Positions 55,148-64,000 of a DNA stretch of 64,000 nt are shown piece after piece. Numbering within the stretch: the stretch's first letter is position 1; each line of letters opens with the position of its first letter. Made by a program: the position numbers and the translations under genes. The notes below the pieces were generated by a model. It ran no database searches and was not told where the DNA came from. It saw nothing but the letters and a program-made list of their open reading frames with translations. This DNA comes from Viola odorata (taxonomy: Eukaryota > Streptophyta > Magnoliopsida > Malpighiales > Violaceae): positions 44,800,158 to 44,864,157 of the forward strand of contig OY829540.1 in assembly GCA_963691705.1 (NCBI GenBank), written 5' to 3'.

Positions 55148-56984
55148 ACAGCTAAACCCCAGGTGCCTTCTGACCTCTCCTCTCTAAATGGCTGGTTAGT
55201 TTTCCATGATAAAGTGTCTCGTGATAAACTGAATGTTTTTCTTGGTAAGGGTATCATCCGACATGTGCGGACGTGACCAAACACAACATTAAAAACACGA
55301 TGTGGGGACGTGACCCTTCACAACGCTTAACAGACAACATGTGCGGACGTGACCAGACACAACATTATAAGACGCCATGTGCGGACGTGACCAAACACAA
55401 CATTAAAAACACGATGAGTGGACGTGACCCTTCACAACGCTTAACAGACAATATGTGCAGACGTGAGCAGACACAACATTATCAGACAACATGTGCGGAC
55501 GTGACCAAACACGATGTGGGGACGTGACCCTTCACAACGCTTAACAGACAACATGTGCGTACGTGACCAGACACAACATTATCAGACGACATGTGCGGAC
55601 GTGACCAAACACAACATTAAAAACACGATGTGGTGACGTGACCCTTCATAAAGCTTAACCGAGAACATGTGCAAACACAACATTAAAAACACGATGTGGG
55701 GACATGACCCTTCACAATGCTTAACAGGCAACATGTGCAAACACAACATTAAAAACATGATGTGGGGACGTGACCCTTCACAACGCTTAACAGACAACAT
55801 GTGCAGACGTGACCAGACACAACATTATCATCCGACATGTGCGGACGTGACCAAACACAAAATTAAAAACACGATGTGGGGAGGTGACCCTTCACAACGC
55901 TTAACAGACAACATGTGCGGACGTGACCAGACACAACATTATCAAACGACATGTGCGGACGTGACAAAACACGATGTGGGGACGTGACCCTTCACAATGC
56001 TTAGTAGACAACATGTGCGGACGTGACCAGACATAACATTATCATACGACATGTGCGGACGTGACAAAACACAACATTAAAAACACGATGTGGGGACGTG
56101 ACCCTTCACAACGCTTAACAGACAACATGTGCAAACACAACATTACAAACACGATGTGGGGACGTGACCCTTCACAACGCTTAACAGACAACATGTGCGG
56201 ATGTGACCAGACACAACATTATCAGACGACATGTGCGGACATGACCAAACACGATGTGGGGACGTGACCCTTCATAACGCTTAATAGACAACATGTGCGG
56301 ACGTGACCAGACACAACATTATCATACGACATGTGCGGACGTGACAAAACACAACATTAAAAACACGATGTGGTGACGTGACCCTTCACAAAGCTTAACA
56401 GAGAACATGTGCAAACACAATATTAAAAACACGATGTGGGGACTTGACCCTTCACAACGCTTAACAGACAACATGTGCGGACGTGACCAGACACAATATT
56501 ACCAGACGACATGTGTGGACGTGACCAAACACAACATTAAAAACACGATGTGTGGACGTGACCCTTCACAACGCTTAACAGACAACATGTGCAGACGTGA
56601 CCAGACACAACATTATCAGACGACATGTGCGGACATGACCAAACACGATGTGGGGACGTGACCCTTCACAACGCTTAACAGACAACATGTACGGACGTGA
56701 CCAGACACAACATTATCAGACGACATGTGCGGACGTGACCAAACACAACATTAAAACACGATATGTGGACGTGACCCTTCACAACGCTTAACAGACAACA
56801 TGTGCAGACGTGACCAGACACAACATTATCAAACGACATGTGCGGACGTGACCATACACGATGTGGGGACGTGACCCTTCACAATGCTTAATAGACAACA
56901 TGTGCGGACGTCACCAGACATAACATTATCATACGACATGTGCGGACGTGACAAAACAGAACATTAAAAACACGATGTGGTGAC

Positions 56985-59700
56985 GTGACCCTTCACAAAG
57001 CTTAACAGAGAACATGTGCAAACACAACATTAAAAACACGATGTGGGGACGTGACCCTTCACAACGCTTAACAGGCAACATGTGCAAAAACAACATTAAA
57101 AACACGATGTGGGGACGTGACCCTTCACAACGCTTAACAGACAACATGTGTAGACGTGACCAGACACAACATTATCATCAGACATGTGTGGACGTGACCA
57201 AACACAACATTATCAGACGACATGTGCGGACGTGACCAAACACAACATTAACAACACGATGTGTGGACGTAACCCTTCACAACGCTTAACAGACAACATG
57301 TGCAGACGTGACCAAACACGATGTGTGGACGTGACCCTTCACAACGCTTAACAGACAACATGTGCAGACGTGACCAGACACAACATTATCATCCGACATG
57401 TGCGGACGTGACCAAACACAAAATTAAAAACACGATGTGGGGACGTGACCCTTCACAACGCTTAACAGACAACATGTGCGGACGTGACCAGACACAACAT
57501 TATAAGACGCCATGTGCGGACGTGACCAAACACAACATTAAAAACACGATGAGTGGACGTGACCCTTCACAACGCTTAACAGACAACATGTGCGGACGTT
57601 ACCAGACACAACATTATCAGACGACATGTGCGGACGTGACCAAACACGATGTGGGGACGTGACCCTTCACAACGCTTAACAGACAACATGTGCGGACGTG
57701 ACCAGACACAACATTATCAAACGACATGTACGGACGTGACCAAACACAACATTAAAAACAGGATGTGGTGACGTGACCCTTCACAAAGCTTAACCGAGAA
57801 CATGTGCAAACACAACATTAAAAACACGATGTGGGGACATGACCCTTCACAATGCTTAACAGGCAACATGTGCAAACACAACATTAAACACATGATGTGG
57901 GGACGTGACCCTTCACAACGCATAACAGACAACATGTGCAGACGTGACCAGACCCAACATTATCATCCGACATGTGCGGACGTGACCAAACACAACATTA
58001 AAAACACGATGTGGGGACGTGACCCTTCACAACGCTTAACAGACAACATGTACGGAAGTGACCAGACACAACATTATAAGACGCCATGTGCGGACGTGAC
58101 CAAACACAACATTAAAAACACGATGAGTGGACGTGACCCTTCACAACGCTTAATAGACAACAGGTGCAGACGTGAGCAGACACAACATTATCAGACGACA
58201 TGTGCGGACGTGACCAAACACGATGTGGGGACGTGACCCTTCACAACACTTAACAGACAACATGTGCGGACGTGACCAGACACAACATTATCAGACGACA
58301 TGTGCGGACGTGACCAAACACAACATTAAAAACACGATGTGGTGACGTGACCCTTCACAAAGCTTAACAGAGAACATGTGCAAACACAACATTAAAAACA
58401 CGATGTGGGGACGTGACCCTTCACAACGCTTAACAGACAACATGTGCAAAAACAACATTAAAAACACGATGTGGGGACGTGACCCTTCACAACGCTTAAC
58501 AGACAACATGTGTAGACGTGACCAGACACAACATTATCATCAGACATGTGCGGACGTGACCAAACACAACATTATCAGACGACATGTGCGGACGTGACCA
58601 AACACAACATTAACAACACGATGTGTGGACGTAACCCTTCACAACGCTTAACAGACAACATGTGCAGACGTGACCAAACACGATGTGTGGACGTGACCCT
58701 TCACAACGCTTAACAGACAACATGTGCAGACGTGACCAGACACAACATTATCATCCGACATGTGCGGACGTGACCAAACACAAAATTAAAAACACGATGT
58801 GGGGACGTGACCCTTCACAACGCTTAACAGACAACATGTGCGGACGTGACCAGACACAACATTATAAGACGCCATGTGCGGACGTGACCAAACACAACAT
58901 TAAAAACACGATGAGTGGACGTGACCCTTCACAACGCTTAACAGACAACATGTGCGGACGTTACCAGACAAAACATTATCAGACGACATGTGCGGACGTG
59001 ACCAAACACGATGTGGGGACGTGACCCTTCACAACGCTTAACAGACAACATGTGCGGACGTGACCAGACACAACATTATCAAACGACATGTACGGACGTG
59101 ACCAAACACAACATTAAAAACAGGATGTGGTGACGTGACCCTTCACAAAGCTTAACCGAGAACATGTGCAAACACAACATTAAAAACACGATGTGGGGAC
59201 ATGACCCTTCACAATGCTTAACAGGCAACATGTGCAAACACAACATTAAACACATGATGTGGGGACGTGACCCTTCACAACGCATAACAGACAACATGTG
59301 CAGACGTGACCAGACCCAACATTATCATCCGACATGTGCGGACGTGACCAAACACAACATTAAAAACACGATGTGGGGACGTGACCCTTCACAACGCTTA
59401 ACAGACAACATGTACGGAAGTGACCAGACACAACATTATAAGACGCCATGTGCGGACGTGACCAAACACAACATTAAAAACACGATGAGTGGACGTGACC
59501 CTTCACAACGCTTAATAGACAACATGTGCAGACGTGAGCAGACACAACATTATCAGACGACATGTGCGGACGTGACCAAACACGATGTGGGGACGTGACC
59601 CTTCACAACACTTAACAGACAACATGTGCGGACGTGACCAGACACAACATTATCAGACGACATGTGCGGACGTGACCAAACACAACATTAAAAACACGAT
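56985..59700. repeat. Tandem 1362-bp higher-order repeat in the satellite, two copies
   Basis: Matching variants recur at a constant offset of 1362 bases (for example 57014/58376, 57321/58683, 57717/59079, 57802/59164, 58224/59586). Confidence 0.85.
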
Positions 59701-61868
59701 GCGGTGACGTGACCCTTCACAAAGCTTAACCGAGAACATGTGCAAACACAACATTAAAAACACGATGTGGGGACATGACCCTTCACAATGCTTAACAGGC
59801 AACATGTGCAAACACAACATTAAAAACACGATGTGGGGACATGACCCTTCACAATGCTTAACAGGCAACATGTGCAAACACAACATTAAAAACATGATGT
59901 GGGGACGTGACCCATCACAACGCTTAACAGACAACATGTGCAGACGTGACCAGACACAACATTATCATCCGACATGTGCGGACGTGACCAAACACAAAAT
60001 TAAAAACACGATGTGGGGACGTGACCCTTCACAACGCTTAACAGACAACATGTGCGGACGTGACCAGACAAAACATTATCAGACGACATGTGCGGACGTG
60101 ACCAAACACAACATTAAAAACACGATGTGGTGACGTGACCCTTCACAAAGCTTAACCGAGAACATGTGCAAACACAACATTAAAAACACGATGTGGGGAC
60201 ATGACCCTTCACAATGCTTAACAGGCAACATGTGCAAACACAACATTAAAAACATGATGTGGGGACGTGACCCTTCACAACGCTTAACAGACAACATGTG
60301 CAGACGTGACCAGACACAACATTATCATCCGACATGTGCGGACGTGACCAAACACAACATTACAAACACGATGTGGGGACGTGACCCTTCACAACGCTTA
60401 ACAGACAACATGTGCGGATGTGACCAGACACAACATTATCAGACGACATGTGCGGACGTGACCAAACACAACATTAAAAACACGATGTGTGGACGTGACC
60501 CTTCACAACGCTTAACAGACAACATGTGCAGACGTGACCAAACAAAACATTATAATCCGACATGTGCGGACGTGACCAAACACAACATTAAAAACACGAT
60601 GTGGGGACGTGACCCTTCACAACGCTTAACAGACAACATGTGCGGACGTTACCAGACACAACATTATCAGACGACATGTGCGGACGTGACCAAACACGAT
60701 GTGGGGACGTGACCCTTCACAACGCTTAACAGACAACATGTGCGGACGTGACCAGACACAACATTATCAGACGACATGTGCGGACGTGACCAAACACAAA
60801 ATTAAAAACACGATGTGGGGACGTGACCCTTCACAACACTTAACAGACAACATGTGCGGACGTGACCAGACACAACATTATCAGACGACATGTGCGGACG
60901 TGACCAAACACAACATTAAAAACACGATGCGGTGACGTGACCCTTCACAAAGCTTAACCGAGAACATGTGCAAACACAACATTAAAAACACGATGTGGGG
61001 ACATGACCCTTCACAATGCTTAACAGGCAACATGTGCAAACACAACATTAAAAACACGATGTGGGGACATGACCCTTCACAATGCTTAACAGGCAACATG
61101 TGCAAACACAACATTAAAAACATGATGTGGGGACGTGACCCATCACAACGCTTAACAGACAACATGTGCAGACGTGACCAGACACAACATTATCATCCGA
61201 CATGTGCGGACGTGACCAAACACAAAATTAAAAACACGATGTGGGGACGTGACCCTTCACAACGCTTAACAGACAACATGTGCGGACGTGACCAGACAAA
61301 ACATTATCAGACGACATGTGCGGACGTGACCAAACACAACATTAAAAACACGATGTGGTGACGTGACCCTTCACAAAGCTTAACCGAGAACATGTGCAAA
61401 CACAACATTAAAAACACGATGTGGGGACATGACCCTTCACAATGCTTAACAGGCAACATGTGCAAACACAACATTAAAAACATGATGTGGGGACGTGACC
61501 CTTCACAACGCTTAACAGACAACATGTGCAGACGTGACCAGACACAACATTATCATCCGACATGTGCGGACGTGACCAAACACAACATTACAAACACGAT
61601 GTGGGGACGTGACCCTTCACAACGCTTAACAGACAACATGTGCGGATGTGACCAGACACAACATTATCAGACGACATGTGCGGACGTGACCAAACACAAC
61701 ATTAAAAACACGATGTGTGGACGTGACCCTTCACAACGCTTAACAGACAACATGTGCAGACGTGACCAAACAAAACATTATAATCCGACATGTGCGGACG
61801 TGACCAAACACAACATTAAAAACACGATGTGGGGACGTGACCCTTCACAACGCTTAACAGACAACATG
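59653..61868. repeat. Tandem 1228-bp higher-order repeat in the satellite, two copies
   Basis: Matching variants recur 1228 bases apart (59653/60881, 59738/60966, 60079/61307, 60164/61392). The copies part after about 60640/61868. Confidence 0.85.
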
Positions 61869-62393
61869 TACGGACGTGACCAGACACAACATTATCAGAC
61901 GACATGTGCGGACATGACCAAACACGATGTGGGGACGCGACCCTTCATAACGCTTAACAGACAACATGTGCAGACGTGACCAAACAAAACATTATAATCC
62001 GACATGTGCGGACGTGACCAAACACAACATTAAAAACACGATGTGGGGACGTGACCCTTCACAACGCTTAACAGACAACATGTACGGACGTGACCAGACA
62101 CAACATTATCAGACGACATGTGCGGACATGACCAAACACGATGTGGGGACGTGACCCTTCATAACGCTTAACAGACAACATGTGCAGACGTGACCAAACA
62201 AAACATTATAATCCGACATGTGCGGACGTGACCAAACACAACATTAAAAACACGATGTGGGGACGTGACCCTTCACAACGCTTAACAGACAACATGTACG
62301 GACGTGACCAGACACAACATTATCAGACGACATGTGCGGACATGACCAAACACGATGTGTGGACGTGACCCTTCACAACGCTTAATAGACAAC
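61752..62393. repeat. 214-bp repeat in the satellite, three copies
   Basis: Copies start near 61752, 61966 and 62180. The length equals two 114-bp trimers less the common 14-base deletion. Confidence 0.8.
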
Positions 62394-64000
62394 ATGTGCG
62401 GACGTGACCAGACATAACATTATCATACGACATGTGCGGATGTGACAAAACAGAACATTAAAAACACGATGTGGTGACGTGACCCTTCACAAAGCTTAAC
62501 AGAGAACATGTGCAAACACAACATTAAAAACACGATGTGGGGACGTGACCCTTCACAACGCTTAACAGACAACATGTGCAAACACAACATTACAAACACG
62601 ATGTGGGGACGTGACCCTTCACAACGCTTAACAGACAACATGTGCGGATGTGACCAGACACAACATTATCAGACGACATGTGCGGACATGACCAAACACG
62701 ATGTGGGGACGTGACCCTTCATAACGCTTAATAGACAACATGTGCGGACGTGACCAGACACAACATTATCATACGACATGTGCGGACGTGACAAAACACA
62801 ACATTAAAAACACGATGTGGTGACGTGACCCTTCACAAAGCTTAACAGAGAACATGTGCAAACACAATATTAAAAACACGATGTGGGGACGTGACCCTTC
62901 ACAACGCTTAACAGACAACATGTGCGGACGTGACCAGACACAATATTACCAGACGACATGTGCGGACGTGACCAAACACAACATTAAAAACACGATGTGT
63001 GGACGTGACCCTTCACAACGCTTAACAGACAACATGTGCAGACGTGACCAGACACAACATTATCAGACGACATGTGCGGACATGACCAAACACGATGTGG
63101 GGACGTGACCCTTCATAACGCTTAACAGACAACATGTGCGGACGTGACCAGACACAACATTATCAGACGACATGTGCGGACGTGACCAAACACAACATTA
63201 AAACACGATGTGTGGACGTGACCCTTCACAACGCTTAACAGACAACATGTGCGGACGTTACCAGACACAACATTATCAGACGACATGTGCGGACGTGACC
63301 AAACACGATGTGGGGACGTGACCCTTCACAACGCTTAACAGACAACATGTGCGGACGTGACCAGACACAACATTATCAAACGACATGTCCGGACGTGACC
63401 AAACACAACATTAAAAGCAGGATGTGGTGACGTGACCCTTCACAAAGCTTAACCGAGAACATGTGCAAACACAACATTAAAAACACGATGTGGGGACATG
63501 ACCCTTCACAATGCTTAACAGGCAACATGTGCAAACACAAAATTAAACACATGATGTGGGGACGTGACCCTTCACAACGCATGACAGACAACATGTGCAG
63601 ACGTGACCAGACCCAACATTATCATCCGACATGTGCGGACGTGACCAAACACAACATTAAAAACACGATGTGGGGACGTGACCCTTCACAACGCTTAACA
63701 GACAACATGTACGGAAGTGACCAGACACAACATTATAAGACGCCATGTGCGGACGTGACCAAACACAACATTAAAAACACGATGAGTGGACGTGACCCTT
63801 CACAACGCTTAACAGACAACATGTGCAGACGTGAGCAGACACAACATTATCAGACGACATGTGCGGACGTGACCAAACACGATGTGGGGACGTGACCCTT
63901 CACAACACTTAACAGACAACATGTGCGGACGTGACCAGACACAACATTATCAGACGACATGTGCGGACGTGACCAAACACAACATTAAAAACACGATGCG

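Larger units (their letters stand above)
52581..55253 (+). repeat. Segmental duplication, copy 2 (integrase to 3' ORF), truncated by the satellite
   Basis: Near-identical to 47171-49843. It starts abruptly after unrelated DNA and ends in GGTAAGGGTAT, where the satellite begins. Confidence 0.9.
55254..64000. repeat. Satellite array: 38-bp subunits in a 114-bp trimer, with higher-order duplications
   Basis: Three subunit types alternate, each opening ATGTG(C/G)GGACGTGACC: type a (37 bases, then AAACACAACATTAAAAACACG), type b (39 bases, then CTTCACAACGCTTAACAGACAAC in two parts) and type c (38 bases, then AGACACAACATTATCAGACGAC). The composite is 114 bases. About 8.75 kb, or some 77 trimer equivalents, lies in the window, and the array continues past the right end. 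Short reading frames on both strands repeat because 114 is a multiple of three. They are not supported as genes. Confidence 0.95.

Noticed and set aside
55582..63594. Many 72-94-codon minus-strand frames in the satellite
   Set aside because: They are copies of one repeat-derived frame, repeated with the array. There is no start context, intron or domain to support a gene.
55254..64000. CRISPR-like regular repeats of 38 bases
   Set aside because: The subunits are head-to-tail with no unique spacers, and the setting is a plant genome. It is a satellite array.

Overview
The window is nuclear DNA of a flowering plant, most likely a eudicot. The evidence is GT-AG introns, TATA boxes, Ty3/gypsy retrotransposons of the Tat, Ogre, Athila and chromovirus types, hAT and Stowaway DNA transposons, and one host gene with many short introns. 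Almost all of it is transposable-element sequence nested or abutted, followed by a satellite array, as expected of pericentromeric or other heterochromatic DNA. Nothing prokaryotic is present. The species cannot be named from the sequence.

Layout. 1-14455: a minus-strand Tat-lineage element (LTR 13928-14455, PBS, gag, protease, RT, RNase H, second RNase H, integrase ending at 7861). Beyond integrase lie four plus-strand, antisense transcription units; the last three have their own TATA-like boxes, and two are paralogous intron-containing genes of the 'putative gypsy type transposon' kind. 14456-~21080: a decayed minus-strand Ogre-like element (tRNA-Arg-type PBS 18951-18968) that carries a LINE 3' fragment and AT-rich minisatellite. 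~21100-24310: an Athila-type LTR piece, then another LTR-like segment split by a 957-bp hAT element that seems to carry a host gene fragment. 26195-32254: a 6.06-kb hAT transposon with a perfect 8-bp target duplication and a nearly complete transposase. 32301-35982: a GH28 polygalacturonase gene on the minus strand with ten exons and one frameshift, and a Stowaway MITE in an intron. 36523-37872: a solo LTR. 38085-38325: a broken 2-oxoglutarate-dependent dioxygenase exon. 38381-40950: chromovirus LTR and protease remnants. 40953-50729: a plus-strand Athila-type element whose LTR holds a long heat-shock-element array. 50730-52580: a minus-strand LTR and polypurine region of a related family. 52581-55253: a near-identical second copy of the integrase-to-3' part of the Athila-type element. 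55254-64000: a satellite array with a 38-bp subunit, a 114-bp trimer and larger duplications, running off the right end.

Function. Only the hAT transposase (one internal stop) and the polygalacturonase (one frameshift) look close to functional. All gag-pol regions carry several stops or frameshifts. The most unusual points are the antisense gene cluster inside the Tat element, the 15-unit heat-shock-type array in the Athila LTR, and the abrupt junction between a retroelement 3' region and a higher-order satellite.
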